A stretch of 64,000 bases of DNA from JACKAQ01 sp965227145 (GTDB lineage: Bacteria > Calditrichota > Calditrichia > RBG-13-44-9 > J075), in contig OZ245730.1 of the NCBI GenBank assembly GCA_965227145.1, positions 1,426,001 to 1,490,000 on the forward strand. Direction: 5' to 3'. Of the stretch, positions 34,288 to 45,419 are shown one piece after another. The position numbers were made by a program, and so were the translations under genes. The notes under the pieces are model-generated. The model was not told the DNA's origin. It was given only the letters and a program-made list of their open reading frames with translations, and did not search any database. Positions within the stretch are counted from its first letter, which is position 1. The number at the start of each line of letters is the position of its first letter.

Positions 34288-37128
34288 ATGAAAAAAATGA
34301 TATTGCTTTTATTCATCTGTTTGAGCAGCGCAATGGCATTTGCCCAACAAACCGGATCGATTCGCGGCATCGTGACCGATCGCGAAAATGGCGAAGTGCT
34401 GATCGGCGTTAATGTGCTGGTGAAAGGCACCTATTATGGTGCAACAACAGATGGCGACGGATTCTATTTGATCAGCGATGTTGCGCCCGGCGATTACACG
34501 CTGGAAATCAGTTACATCGGTTACAAAGTGGTGCAGAAAACCAGTGTTCAGGTTGTCGCGAACGAATCGGTGACGATCAACGTTGCGCTGGAATCTTCGC
34601 CGCTGGCGTTGGGGCAGGAAGTGGAAGTGATCGGCGAAAAGCCGTTGCTCGATCTTGAAGAAACCAGCACCGTTCGCAACATGACCGCAGAGGACATCGA
34701 TAAAACTATCGCCAATGACGCGATGCAACTGGTCAGCCAGCAGGTTGGCGTTGTGGAGCAGGACAACGAAATCCACATTCGCGGCGGCAGAACATACGAA
34801 GCACAATATTTGCTGGACGGTATTTCCGTGCAGGATCCGCTTTCCGGCACCGGTTACGGGTTGAACATCAGCGCCAACGCGATTTCTGAAGTTGAGGTCA
34901 TCACCGGCGGTTTCAAAGCCGAATACGGGCAGGCAACTTCCGGTATCGTCAATGTGAAAACCAAAACCGGCAGCGATAAATACGAGAGCTATTTATCGTA
35001 TAAATCTGATCATTTCGGTTTGTTTAAAGATGAATCGTTCAGCTTCAACACCGATCATTACGAGTTTAATTTTAGCGGACCGGAGCCGATTTCGAGCAAT
35101 TTGCTGCCGTGGATTAATCTGGATATCCCCGGCAAAATGTATTTTTTCCTCAATGTTTACACCTATCTTTCGGATGATTACACCCGCGCAACTGCAACGC
35201 AATTGCGCTCGTCCATCGCACCGAAAATATCGCTGTTCGGCTCGGAACTGACTGATGAAACAACTTTTGCGCCGCGCCAGAATAACAACTGGTCTGCATT
35301 GTTCAAACTAACCTGGAAAATCGCACCGAAATATACGCTGACGTATTCTTACAATCGTTCGCTATCGATTAATCAGAATACCCAATCGCTCCAAACCAAT
35401 CTGGAATATGTGGAACCGACACCCGGATTTCCATACGATTTTTCCAAAAATCTGGACAATTTTAACACATTTACACATGACAACGAGCAAAGCTCGCTAA
35501 CCTGGCAACATACGCTGAACAACAAAACATTTTACGAACTGCGGTTGAGCCGTTATTACGCACAGCTTCGTGCGGATTGGGACGGACGCCACTGGTCGGA
35601 ATATTTGCAGCCGGTGGATGTGACCCGCCTGCCCGTGACCTATTTTAATCCCGGTAACGATCCGGATAAAGTTCGGGTGATTCCCGGCGACGGATTTTAC
35701 GATTACGGCAACGATTTCACCTGGCACGATCACTATGTGGACTGGTTCACGCTGAAGGGCGACATCACCAGCGTCGTGAACGATATTCACACCGTCAAAG
35801 CCGGTTTTGAGGGCGCATTCAAAGAAATGCAATTGATCGATATCGCTGATCCATATGTGGAAGGCGGTTTTGGTTCCAGCCAGGATATTTACCGGGTTCA
35901 CCCGGCGGACGGCGCATTTTACATTCAGGATGATATCAAATTTAAAGGATTTTATCTGGATGTCGGCACGCGGCTGGATTGGTGGATGCCCGGTGCATTT
36001 GTCGATCGCGCAGTGCTCGGCGAAAATTCCAGTTTCACCGAAGGGTTGCAGGAGCAATATCTGGATGAAACATTCAGCGTGTTTGGCAACCGTTTCAAAG
36101 CCCGGCTGATGCCGCGTTTGGGCGTTTCGCACCCGGTTTCAAATAATATGATGTTGTATTTCAACTACGGTCATTTTTCCAAATTACCGCGCCCGCAATT
36201 TGTTTATGCGAAGCTCGGTGAATCGCGTTTCAAATCGTCTTTCCAGCGATTCGGCAACCCGACGCTCGACCCGGAAACCAGTGTAAAATATGAACTTGGC
36301 TTACGCTACAAATTGACAAACGACGATGTTATCAGCGTGAACGCGTATTACAACGATATTTTTGATTACATCCAAACCGTGTCCGTGCCACAGGTTCGCC
36401 GGGGCATTGACGGCATCACATACATCAATCTGGATTATGCCCGCGGTCGCGGAATGGAAATCGAGTATCGCACCCGTTTCGCCAAATATTTTTCCGGAAA
36501 CCTGAACGGCAGCTATTCGATCATCACCACAAAATCGTCATCATCCGATGACGGCTTGCTGCTCGCCCAAAACCTGTTGGATGAGCAACCCATCAAAGAG
36601 GTTTTCGCACGCTGGGACAGGCCGTGGCAACTGTCCGCAAATTTTTCGATTAACGTACCCAAAGGTGATCGTCCGAACGTTTTCGGTTTAAAATTGCCGA
36701 GTGACTGGCAATTGAATTTCCGTTGGTTTGCCCAGGCCGGTCGTCGCTATACGCCGGTTGAATTTGTTCAAATTCGCCCGAATGACGGTCGCCCGATTTA
36801 CCAATCCACCACCGATCAGACCGAATTTTTCAGCCAGATCGGTAAACACTGGAAATGGGCGGATATGAGTTTTACCAAATATTTTGGCATCGCCGGAATG
36901 GAATACGGGTTAACGTTCGAAGTTAAAAATTTGTTTAACGATCAAAACCCGACGATCATCAATCCGGTTACCGGCAATGCTTACGAAATTGGCGACGACG
37001 TTCCGGAAGGCTGGAACGATCCCCGCTACCCGGATGTGTTTTACCCGATTTCGTCACCGTTTCCGTCCGATCCTTCGCGCTGGCGGACGCCACGGAATAT
37101 CCGAATGGGCTTATTCGTAAAATTTTGA
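34288..37128 (+). CDS. TonB-dependent outer membrane receptor with carboxypeptidase-regulatory-like domain
   Basis: A 946-residue receptor. The signal MKKMILLLFICLSSAMAFA is followed by a CarboxypepD_reg-like domain (~22-105, GSIRGIVTDRENGEVLIGVNVLVKGT), a plug (~115-235, VGVVEQDNEIHIRGGRTYEAQYLLDGISVQ) and a barrel ending in Phe (MGLFVKF). It lacks the SusC-specific motif and has no SusD partner beside it, so the ligand is not predictable; flanking surface lipoproteins suggest a complex nutrient. AGGAG precedes the ATG. Confidence 0.92.
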   Translation: MKKMILLLFICLSSAMAFAQQTGSIRGIVTDRENGEVLIGVNVLVKGTYYGATTDGDGFYLISDVAPGDYTLEISYIGYKVVQKTSVQVVANESVTINVALESSPLALGQEVEVIGEKPLLDLEETSTVRNMTAEDIDKTIANDAMQLVSQQVGVVEQDNEIHIRGGRTYEAQYLLDGISVQDPLSGTGYGLNISANAISEVEVITGGFKAEYGQATSGIVNVKTKTGSDKYESYLSYKSDHFGLFKDESFSFNTDHYEFNFSGPEPISSNLLPWINLDIPGKMYFFLNVYTYLSDDYTRATATQLRSSIAPKISLFGSELTDETTFAPRQNNNWSALFKLTWKIAPKYTLTYSYNRSLSINQNTQSLQTNLEYVEPTPGFPYDFSKNLDNFNTFTHDNEQSSLTWQHTLNNKTFYELRLSRYYAQLRADWDGRHWSEYLQPVDVTRLPVTYFNPGNDPDKVRVIPGDGFYDYGNDFTWHDHYVDWFTLKGDITSVVNDIHTVKAGFEGAFKEMQLIDIADPYVEGGFGSSQDIYRVHPADGAFYIQDDIKFKGFYLDVGTRLDWWMPGAFVDRAVLGENSSFTEGLQEQYLDETFSVFGNRFKARLMPRLGVSHPVSNNMMLYFNYGHFSKLPRPQFVYAKLGESRFKSSFQRFGNPTLDPETSVKYELGLRYKLTNDDVISVNAYYNDIFDYIQTVSVPQVRRGIDGITYINLDYARGRGMEIEYRTRFAKYFSGNLNGSYSIITTKSSSSDDGLLLAQNLLDEQPIKEVFARWDRPWQLSANFSINVPKGDRPNVFGLKLPSDWQLNFRWFAQAGRRYTPVEFVQIRPNDGRPIYQSTTDQTEFFSQIGKHWKWADMSFTKYFGIAGMEYGLTFEVKNLFNDQNPTIINPVTGNAYEIGDDVPEGWNDPRYPDVFYPISSPFPSDPSRWRTPRNIRMGLFVKF

Positions 37129-37141
37129 TAAAAAAGTAGCA

Positions 37142-37165
37142 GGGTTTTTGCAGATGCAGAAATCC
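37142..37165. repeat. GCAGAAATC-type hairpin between receptor and PorV-like gene
   Basis: GGGTTTTTGC / GCAGAAATCCC arms with a four-base loop form a stem 13 bases past the receptor stop. It is another member of the GAGATTCCTGC...GCAGGAATC repeat family seen at 499, 7303, 11611 and 60587. Confidence 0.5.
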
Positions 37166-37233
37166 CAATCTGAGAATTGTATTCATTAGATATTGCACAA
37201 AAAATAAACGTTAACCCAAATTGGGTGTTATAC

Positions 37234-38217
37234 ATGCGAATTTTGGCTTTTATCATTTTGATCATCCCGCAATTGATGTGGGCACAATTATTTCCAAATC
37301 TTGGCGGACAACGCGTCGGGATCTCCACAGCGCAATTTCTGAAAATCGGTGTCGGTGCCCGTTCCGTTGGCATGGGCGAATCGTATGTTGCGGTTGCAGA
37401 CGATATCGAATCGCTGTATTGGAACCCGGCAGGAATTGCCCTTTTCGACAAAAACGCGGTGTTTTTCTCCCACACGCAATGGGTGGTGGATGTGAAAATG
37501 GAATACGCCGGAGCGGTTTATCACATCGATCAGTCGAATTCAGTTGGTGCGGCGATCACCTATCTGCATACCGAAGATATGATGGAAACCACGGAATTGC
37601 AGCCTTTCGGCACCGGACGGATGTTCAGTTTCGGTGATTTTTTACTCGGGCTAACTTATGCCCGGAACATGACAGATCAGTTCAGCTTTGGTTTGTCTGT
37701 CAAATTTATGCACGAAACCATCGCCGATTTAACGATGCGCGCGGTGCTGTTCGATTTGGGAACCTATTACAAAACCGGTTGGAAATCGACCCGGTTTGCG
37801 GTGTCTGTTTCCAATTTTGGCAATGATATGGCACCAACAGGCACCTCGCTGAATACAAATTTGAATAATGAGCAAACGGAAATTACCGAATACCAATCGT
37901 TTGCGCCGCCAACGGTTTTCCGGATCGGGATCGCCGGTGAATTGGTGGATCGCGAAAACCACCGCATCACCGGGTCAATTCAACTCAATCACCCGAACGA
38001 CAATGCGGAAAATGTCAACATGGGAATGGAATATTGGTGGAAAGAAACTCTGGCATTCCGGAGCGGCTACAAAACCGCGCAGGCTGAGGAAAGCTTCTCT
38101 TTGGGTGTCGGTTTGCACTTTCCGATCACCATGGCGGATTTTCGGCTGGACTATGCCTACACCAATTTCGGGCGGCTTGGCGATGTGAACCGCCTTGCTG
38201 TTCAGCTATTGTTTTAA
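37234..38217 (+). CDS. PorV/PorQ-family outer membrane protein
   Basis: A 327-residue barrel protein with a signal peptide (RILAFIILIIPQLMWA). The signature start AQFLKIGVGARSVGMGESYVAVADDIESLYWNPAGIAL is that of the PorV/PorQ (UPF0164) family. PorV shuttles T9SS cargo, removed from the translocon, to the attachment complex. The Phe C-terminus (VQLLF) fits a barrel. Its place beside T9SS cargo genes supports a secretion role, although many paralogues exist in these phyla. ATG 37234 is chosen for the signal peptide; upstream in-frame residues look non-coding. Confidence 0.82.
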   Translation: MRILAFIILIIPQLMWAQLFPNLGGQRVGISTAQFLKIGVGARSVGMGESYVAVADDIESLYWNPAGIALFDKNAVFFSHTQWVVDVKMEYAGAVYHIDQSNSVGAAITYLHTEDMMETTELQPFGTGRMFSFGDFLLGLTYARNMTDQFSFGLSVKFMHETIADLTMRAVLFDLGTYYKTGWKSTRFAVSVSNFGNDMAPTGTSLNTNLNNEQTEITEYQSFAPPTVFRIGIAGELVDRENHRITGSIQLNHPNDNAENVNMGMEYWWKETLAFRSGYKTAQAEESFSLGVGLHFPITMADFRLDYAYTNFGRLGDVNRLAVQLLF

Positions 38218-38269
38218 CTTAACTTAGATGCCAAAAATTTTATCGATAGAGAGCAATGAGGATTGTTGA

Positions 38270-39385
38270 ATGAGCAGGATTTTTAACAGCACTTTTATCA
38301 TTTTTATCACGTTTTTGCTGGCTGCATGCGGTCACGAAAAAACGCCGTTGCCCACCGTGCCTTCGGATGACGATGGCGGAAATATCGGCAGAGCCGTTTA
38401 TGTGCAACTCAATCCGCCATTGGACGCGGCAAACGGATACGATTTTAGCGCGCCGGCGGATATTTATCTGGGTGCGGATAACTTTTTGTATATCTGCGAT
38501 ACGGGTAACGACCGGATTGTGATGATGGATCTCGGTGGCACGATTCAGGGGATTTCCCAACCGATTTCGCAGCCGGAAGCCATCACCCAAAACGACAGTT
38601 TACAACTGCTGATCGTGAACAACACCAACGCAATTTACAAAATTGATCTTGTCGGTGCGAATCACCAGATCGGGAATGCGCCGGTCGAAAAAGTGTTCGA
38701 ACAAACCAGCCGTCCCACCCGTCAATTTACCGGAATTTCGGTGTATAACGGATTCGAATATTATGTAACCGTATTGGATGTTGCCGATTCCAGCACTGTT
38801 TTTAAAGAGTTTAGCTTCATTTACGATTTCAATCCGAACCATACGCTGAAGGGACCATTGCCGCTGAACGTGAACGGAACCGGGTTGTATTCCGCAATTG
38901 TGCCGACTGCAATTGTATCCATTCGCGAACGCTGGCTGGATATTTCTTCCACCAACGAAGTGTCACCGGCGTTTTATTTTACGCACATCGGTCGCACCGG
39001 TCAATTGGCGCCGAACAATTTTAAATTGCAGCACGTAACCACCACCATTCGCGAAGGCGATTTGGTGCTGACACCCAACACCGGATTGATCGGGCAGGAT
39101 ATGTATAGCATCGATAACCGGGCGAATCTGGAAGATGTGGCTCTGGATCGCAACGGATTTATCTTTGCCGTGGATGCCGGCGGATCGGGAACAGAACCGG
39201 GTTTCTATCGTTTCTCACAACAGGGAACGATGCAGCAATCTGTGCTCGGTGATGGCGTGGGAGATGCACAGTTCAAAAATCCAAAGGGCATTGCCGTGCT
39301 TCCATTTCTTGAGCAACAAGTTGTTTTTATTGCAGATACAGGCAATAATCGCATCATGCGTTTCCGCTTATCGACGGATCTCTAA
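38270..39385 (+). CDS. NHL-repeat lipoprotein
   Basis: A 371-residue lipoprotein with lipobox LLAAC (Cys20). It contains NHL-type propeller repeats: SAPADIYLGADNFLYICDTGNDRIVMMD near the start and PKGIAVLPFLEQQVVFIADTGNNRIMRF at the end, with weaker blades between, so the ring probably closes by joining first and last blade. Such propellers bind proteins or glycans on the cell surface. GAGG eight bases before the ATG. Co-directional with the PorV-like gene, 52 bases apart. Confidence 0.78.
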   Translation: MSRIFNSTFIIFITFLLAACGHEKTPLPTVPSDDDGGNIGRAVYVQLNPPLDAANGYDFSAPADIYLGADNFLYICDTGNDRIVMMDLGGTIQGISQPISQPEAITQNDSLQLLIVNNTNAIYKIDLVGANHQIGNAPVEKVFEQTSRPTRQFTGISVYNGFEYYVTVLDVADSSTVFKEFSFIYDFNPNHTLKGPLPLNVNGTGLYSAIVPTAIVSIRERWLDISSTNEVSPAFYFTHIGRTGQLAPNNFKLQHVTTTIREGDLVLTPNTGLIGQDMYSIDNRANLEDVALDRNGFIFAVDAGGSGTEPGFYRFSQQGTMQQSVLGDGVGDAQFKNPKGIAVLPFLEQQVVFIADTGNNRIMRFRLSTDL

Positions 39386-39396
39386 ACCATGGGGTG

Positions 39397-40203
39397 ATGG
39401 TTATGGCTGGATGTTTCAAATTTGCAATCGCGATTATCATTGTTTCGATTTCTGCGCTGCAGGCGCAACCCGCCAAAACCAAACCGGATTCTGCAAGGCT
39501 CAAAACCGGTCAAAGAATTTTGACAAATGCGCCGGACAGCACCCAAATTTCCACGACGCAATCGTTGGGATTGCAACAGCCGCAGTTGAACAGCATGTCG
39601 GTTTTGCTGTCGCCCGGATTGCCCGTCGGACCGCACAGCACTTTTGATGATTTACTTCATTCCGCCGAATCTCGCAACAATCAACAGCGCGTTTTCCTCG
39701 ATTTTCAGAACAGCACCGCATACAAATTCCACTATGCCGATGAAGTTCGTGATCACGATAACGTGAAACGCGAGTACGGCAATTACGGCGGCATGGTGCC
39801 CATTATGCCAATGGTTGTGCTGATGTATTACGGCACAAAAGCCGGCTACAACGCGATAAAAGGCACGCCAGCCATTTCATTTGATGAAACAGATGTTGAA
39901 CTGATGAACATCATTTGGGAGAAACCGGGGTTGAGCGCGACGGAATATTACGATCGCTACAATGAAAGTGAACCGGAACATTCCCAAACATTTATGACGC
40001 TGCACCAGCGGATCGAAAAACTGGTGAGCCAAAAGTTAATTGAAACACAAGCTGTCGGTATCGGTGAAAACAAACAACGCTACGAAATGCGCTTCACCCG
40101 CGCTGAAATTTTCCAGATTCTCGATGAAGAATTGCGCCGGAACAGCGCCGCCGACCAGCTTTCCCGCCGGAATGAAATCCTGAAAATGCGCGAGATTTTG
40201 TGA
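39397..40203 (+). CDS. Membrane protein with C-terminal winged-helix-like domain
   Basis: A 268-residue protein with an N-terminal hydrophobic segment (FKFAIAIIIVSISALQA), about 110 periplasmic-type residues, a second hydrophobic stretch (GGMVPIMPMVVLMYYG, ~130-148), and a C-terminal ~100 residues that look like a BlaI/MarR-type winged helix: DETDVELMNIIWEKPGLSATEYYDRY...MTLHQRIEKLVSQKLIETQ. If both segments cross the membrane, the winged helix faces the cytoplasm, a membrane-tethered regulator design. GTG 39394 and ATG 39397 or 39403 are all possible. Last gene of the envelope cluster. Confidence 0.58.
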   Translation: MVMAGCFKFAIAIIIVSISALQAQPAKTKPDSARLKTGQRILTNAPDSTQISTTQSLGLQQPQLNSMSVLLSPGLPVGPHSTFDDLLHSAESRNNQQRVFLDFQNSTAYKFHYADEVRDHDNVKREYGNYGGMVPIMPMVVLMYYGTKAGYNAIKGTPAISFDETDVELMNIIWEKPGLSATEYYDRYNESEPEHSQTFMTLHQRIEKLVSQKLIETQAVGIGENKQRYEMRFTRAEIFQILDEELRRNSAADQLSRRNEILKMREIL

Positions 40204-40210
40204 TTTATAA

Positions 40211-41554
40211 TTAAAACCGGAGTGTAAAAACCGTGCCTTCGCCTTCAACGGATTTGACAGTGAGCGTGCCGTTATGCAGCCGCATAATTTGACGCGAAAG
40301 GCTCAACCCGATGCCCGAGCCGCCGGATTTTGTGGTAAAAAACGGGATAAAAATTTTCGATTGCAACTCTCTGGACATCCCTTTGCCATTGTCGGCCACT
40401 TCTATCAGCGCATGCCCTCGTTCGTCCATCTTACCCAATAGTTGTATTTGCGGATTCTCTCTTTCGGTTACTGCGTGTTGCGCGTTGGTCAGCAGGTTGA
40501 TCAAAATTTGTTCGATCAATTCCGGATCGGCGGTAATTTCCAAACTTGCGGGACGCACATTTACTTCCAGCGAAATGCCTTCCTCAGCCATCTGCCCGAC
40601 AATCAGCACATACAGTTGCTCCAGCAATTCGCCCAATTTTACCACCTGAAAATTTGGTTTGGGAATTTTGGTGAGATTCCGGTACGCGTTGACAAATTTG
40701 AGCAACCCCTGGCTGCGCCGTTCGATGGTTGTGAGGGCAATTTGAATATCCTCAAATGCAGCTTCCGGTGCATTGGTTTCGGTGATGCTATCGCGCAGCA
40801 GTTCGTTGGCAGAAGCCGCCAGCGATGACAGCGGCGTAACGGAATTCATGATTTCGTGAGTGAGCACCCGAATCAATTTTTGCCAGGCTTCCATTTCTGT
40901 TTCCGCCAGTTCCGAACCGATATTCTGGATGGAAACCAGCCGGTAGCGTTCGCTGTGCATCAAAAATTCGGTGGTGTAAATGGCAAGCTGCAATTCTTCA
41001 CCGGAACGGTGAAGTTTGATCAGGCTGCGCTGCCCGGTTTCCAGCGATTTCAGGGTATCCACCAACGCAACGCTGCGTCGCTCCAATTGGGAAATGTTTT
41101 TCAGATGGGTCACATCCAGCAACCGTTTGGCAGCAGAGTTGAGCAGGTTTATCTCGCCGGTGTCGTCATACGCGAGCAGCCCGATGCCAACGTGCTGAAC
41201 CACCGTTTGCAGATATCGGAAGCTCTCTTCCTTTTCCGCACGCGCCTGCTGGAATTTGGCGATCACATCGTTAAATGCGGTTTTCAATTCGTTAAATGAG
41301 GAACCGAGTCCGGTGAGCATAAACGTTTGGGAAAAATCGGAGTATTTTACGGCGTCGAGAAAGCGCGCGAGATCGCGATTCGTTTTTTCGACGTAATGAA
41401 CCAGCATGAAAATATTGTAAATAATTAGCCCCGCGATGATGATCACCGCGGCAATATATTCCGTTTCCAGCAGCAAATAGTTGAGCAGAAAAATTAGCGC
41501 GGAGAGGAACAAAATCCGTGCGATTATTACCCAGCGAAATCGTTTATAAACCAT
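40211..41554 (-). CDS. NtrY-like membrane sensor histidine kinase
   Basis: A 447-residue kinase. Two hydrophobic segments lie close together near the N-terminus (~8-30 and ~33-53), so little is exposed outside. They are followed by a HAMP-like linker, a PAS domain (~115-220, VVQHVGIGLLAYDDTGEINLLNSAAKRLL), H-box VLTHEIMNSVTPLSS, N-box NLLTNAQHAV, DNGKGM and GGSGIGLSL. The HEIMNS H-box is typical of the NtrY/AtoS-like group. Its start overlaps by 11 bases the gene of its NtrC-type partner, which is transcribed first. Confidence 0.9.
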   Translation of the reverse strand: MVYKRFRWVIIARILFLSALIFLLNYLLLETEYIAAVIIIAGLIIYNIFMLVHYVEKTNRDLARFLDAVKYSDFSQTFMLTGLGSSFNELKTAFNDVIAKFQQARAEKEESFRYLQTVVQHVGIGLLAYDDTGEINLLNSAAKRLLDVTHLKNISQLERRSVALVDTLKSLETGQRSLIKLHRSGEELQLAIYTTEFLMHSERYRLVSIQNIGSELAETEMEAWQKLIRVLTHEIMNSVTPLSSLAASANELLRDSITETNAPEAAFEDIQIALTTIERRSQGLLKFVNAYRNLTKIPKPNFQVVKLGELLEQLYVLIVGQMAEEGISLEVNVRPASLEITADPELIEQILINLLTNAQHAVTERENPQIQLLGKMDERGHALIEVADNGKGMSRELQSKIFIPFFTTKSGGSGIGLSLSRQIMRLHNGTLTVKSVEGEGTVFTLRF

Positions 41555-42920
41555 ATTTTTCCAGCCGTCGGTACAGCGATGCCCGTGTTAAACCCAGCTC
41601 CCGCGCCGCTTTGCTGATGTTTCCGGCATGTTTGGTGATGGCTTTGCGGATGACCAGTTTTTCCACATCTTCCAGATTGTAGGAATCCAGCGCCAGTTCG
41701 TCTTCATCTGAAAATTCCGCGTTAAAAAAGAAATCGCCAGGCTGTAACACATTGTTATCACTGAGGATAACGGCACGTTCCAGCGCATGCTGAAGTTCGC
41801 GGATGTTTCCCGGCCAATGATATTTCTGCAATTTATTGAGGGTCGCCTGGCTGAGCCGCGATTCAGGTTTGCCATATTTTTTGCCGTAAATTTTCAGGAA
41901 ATGCTCGATCAGCAACGGAATATCTTCTGTGCGATCGCGCAGCGGTGGCAAATGGATTTCCACCGTGTTGATGCGATAGAGCAAATCCTGCCGGAATTCA
42001 CGCTGGGCAACCATTTCGTGAATGGGCATGTTGGTCGCGCAAATCAGGCGAATATCGACGTCGCGATATTTGTTCGAGCCGACCCGGGTAACCTGTCGTT
42101 TTTGGATCGCCGTGAGCAGCTTCGCCTGCAGCGGCAGCGACAGATTGCCAATTTCATCGAGAAATAAAGTGCCGCTATTGGCGATTTCGAAGCGTCCGGC
42201 GCGGTCTTCTTTTGCACCGGTAAATGCGCCTTTGGTGTGACCGAACAGCTCGCTTTCGAACAGCGTTTCGGTGATGGCGCCCATATCCACGCTGATAAAA
42301 ACCTCGTTACTGCGTTGCGATTGGCGATGCAGCGCCCGCGCGACCAGCTCTTTTCCGGTGCCGTTTTCGCCCAAAACCAGCACATTGGCGTCTGTTTTTG
42401 CCACTTTTTGAATGGTCGAGAAAACCCGTTGCATGGCGGCGCACTGCCCGACAATTTCTCCGAACGGGCGATTGGTTTCGTTCTGCAACTCGGTTTGGCG
42501 ATGGCGCAATTCACGAATTTGCTGCTGCGACGAGCTCAACCGCGATGCGGCGGAAAGGGTCGCCAGCAACTTTTCGTTTTCCCACGGTTTCATCACAAAA
42601 TCGGTTGCGCCCTCTTTTATGGCGCGAACCGCCAGATTCACATCGCCGTATGCAGTGAATAAAATGACCACCGCGGATGGCTCGATAGTCAAAATACGGT
42701 TCAGCCAAAAAAAGCCCTCGCTGCCGCTGGTTTGGTCGCCGCTAAAATTCATATCCAGCAGAATAACGTCATATTGTTCATTTTTGAGCAAAGTGGGAAT
42801 TTGTGTGGGATCGCATTCGGTGTGCACAAGGTTGCTGTGTTTTTTCAGCAGTAATTTTGCAGAAATGAGCACATCTTCATCGTCATCAACTATCAGAATT
42901 TTTCCGAGCGTGTTCGTCAT
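41544..42920 (-). CDS. NtrC-family sigma-54-dependent response regulator
   Basis: A 458-residue activator: receiver with IVDDDED and phospho-Asp in VILLDMNFSG, AAA+ core with GENGTGKEL, GAFTGA and FLDEIGNLS, arginine-finger region FRQDLLYRI, and a Fis-type DNA-binding end (HAGNISKAARELGLTRASLYRRLEKYGL). It is the second sigma-54 activator in the window. It is cotranscribed with its kinase partner and lies next to the membrane/winged-helix gene at 39397. Confidence 0.93.
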   Translation of the reverse strand: MTNTLGKILIVDDDEDVLISAKLLLKKHSNLVHTECDPTQIPTLLKNEQYDVILLDMNFSGDQTSGSEGFFWLNRILTIEPSAVVILFTAYGDVNLAVRAIKEGATDFVMKPWENEKLLATLSAASRLSSSQQQIRELRHRQTELQNETNRPFGEIVGQCAAMQRVFSTIQKVAKTDANVLVLGENGTGKELVARALHRQSQRSNEVFISVDMGAITETLFESELFGHTKGAFTGAKEDRAGRFEIANSGTLFLDEIGNLSLPLQAKLLTAIQKRQVTRVGSNKYRDVDIRLICATNMPIHEMVAQREFRQDLLYRINTVEIHLPPLRDRTEDIPLLIEHFLKIYGKKYGKPESRLSQATLNKLQKYHWPGNIRELQHALERAVILSDNNVLQPGDFFFNAEFSDEDELALDSYNLEDVEKLVIRKAITKHAGNISKAARELGLTRASLYRRLEKYGL

Positions 42921-43037
42921 TGTCCATCCGGGTTTTGAATAGTTTAAGCTTATGCGAAGAAATTTTCAAGTGATTTCGCAGCTCATTTCGACATACGTTC
43001 GAAACCGGATTTGGTTACAGAATGTGCTCAGCCGGTA

Positions 43038-43068
43038 CAAAAAAAAGAGGCTCCACGGGGGAGCCTCT
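43038..43068 (-). terminator. Intrinsic terminator of groES-groEL
   Basis: AGAGGCTCC (43046-43054) and GGAGCCTCT (43060-43068) make a perfect 9-base stem; on the minus strand the hairpin runs into eight or more T. It lies 30 bases past the groEL stop. Confidence 0.9.
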
Positions 43069-43097
43069 GAAGTTGCAACTGATGGAAAAACAGGCGT

Positions 43098-44744
<1,647 letters not shown>

Positions 44745-44806
44745 AGGTAATTATCTCCTATTGTTTATTGTTCATTGTTTAATACTTATCCGGCTCGTGG
44801 AGTAAA

Positions 44807-45094
44807 TTACTCGACGATTGCCAAAATGTCGCTTTCCCGCATGATCAGATATTCATCACCGTCAACTTTAACATCGGTGCCGGAATATTTGCCATACAGC
44901 ACAACATCTTCTGCTTTTACATCCAGCGGATGGCGTTTGCCATTTTCATCCACTTTGCCGTTACCTACAGCAATAACCCGACCCCGCATCGGTTTTTCTT
45001 TTGCACTGTCCGGGAGAATAATGCCACCGGAAGTTTTTTCTTCTTCTTCCAACGGCTTGATGAGAACGCGATCAGCTAATGGTCTAACTTTCAT
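44807..45094 (-). CDS. groS: Co-chaperonin GroES (Hsp10)
   Basis: The 95-residue cap of the GroEL chamber. MKVRPLADRVLIKPLEEEEKTSGGIILPDSAKEKP contains the mobile loop and the family signature; the end EDVVLYGKYSGTDVKVDGDEYLIMRESDILAIVE is complete. AAAGGAG before the ATG. The CIRCE operator (TTAGCACTC-N9-GAGTGCTAA) is not visible upstream, so HrcA control is not indicated. Confidence 0.97.
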   Translation of the reverse strand: MKVRPLADRVLIKPLEEEEKTSGGIILPDSAKEKPMRGRVIAVGNGKVDENGKRHPLDVKAEDVVLYGKYSGTDVKVDGDEYLIMRESDILAIVE

Positions 45095-45419
45095 AGCGAA
45101 TCTCCTTTTTTTAGTAAGTTGTTAATTTAACTGAATTTAGGTTTCATAATTAGCAGTCCTGTTTTTAGAGCGCCAAAAATATAATGAGTTGCAGATGCGA
45201 AATCAACAAAAATAGAAAATTTTGATTTTTCCCGATGATATCAAAGCCGGATTTGGTGCCGGAATACCCGTGAATGTCTGTAGAATAAACGCTACAAACA
45301 CAAATGTGATTGCGTTAATCCGGTTGCATATCCGTTCTAATATGTGTAAGTTATTTGTCCTGTTCATGACAATTTTTAAAGCTAAAACAAGCTATGCTGA
45401 ACACTAACGGAGGTGTATC
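45095..45419. other. Divergent promoter region between groES and the crotonase operon
   Basis: A 325-base AT-rich gap with no convincing gene. It holds the groES ribosome site and, at the right end, CGGAGG seven bases before the TTG start at 45420. No CIRCE element and no sigma-54 motif were found. Confidence 0.5.

Noticed and set aside
37129..37233. Longer start for the PorV-like gene at 37177
   Set aside because: It would put 19 polar residues before a clean signal peptide; ATG 37234 gives the normal exported form.
45095..45180. CIRCE heat-shock operator upstream of groES
   Set aside because: No TTAGCACTC/GAGTGCTAA pair is present; only a chance TTAGCAGTC-like half was seen.
45222..45407. 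61-residue gene before the crotonase gene
   Set aside because: No ribosome site, atypical composition, and it runs into the crotonase leader.
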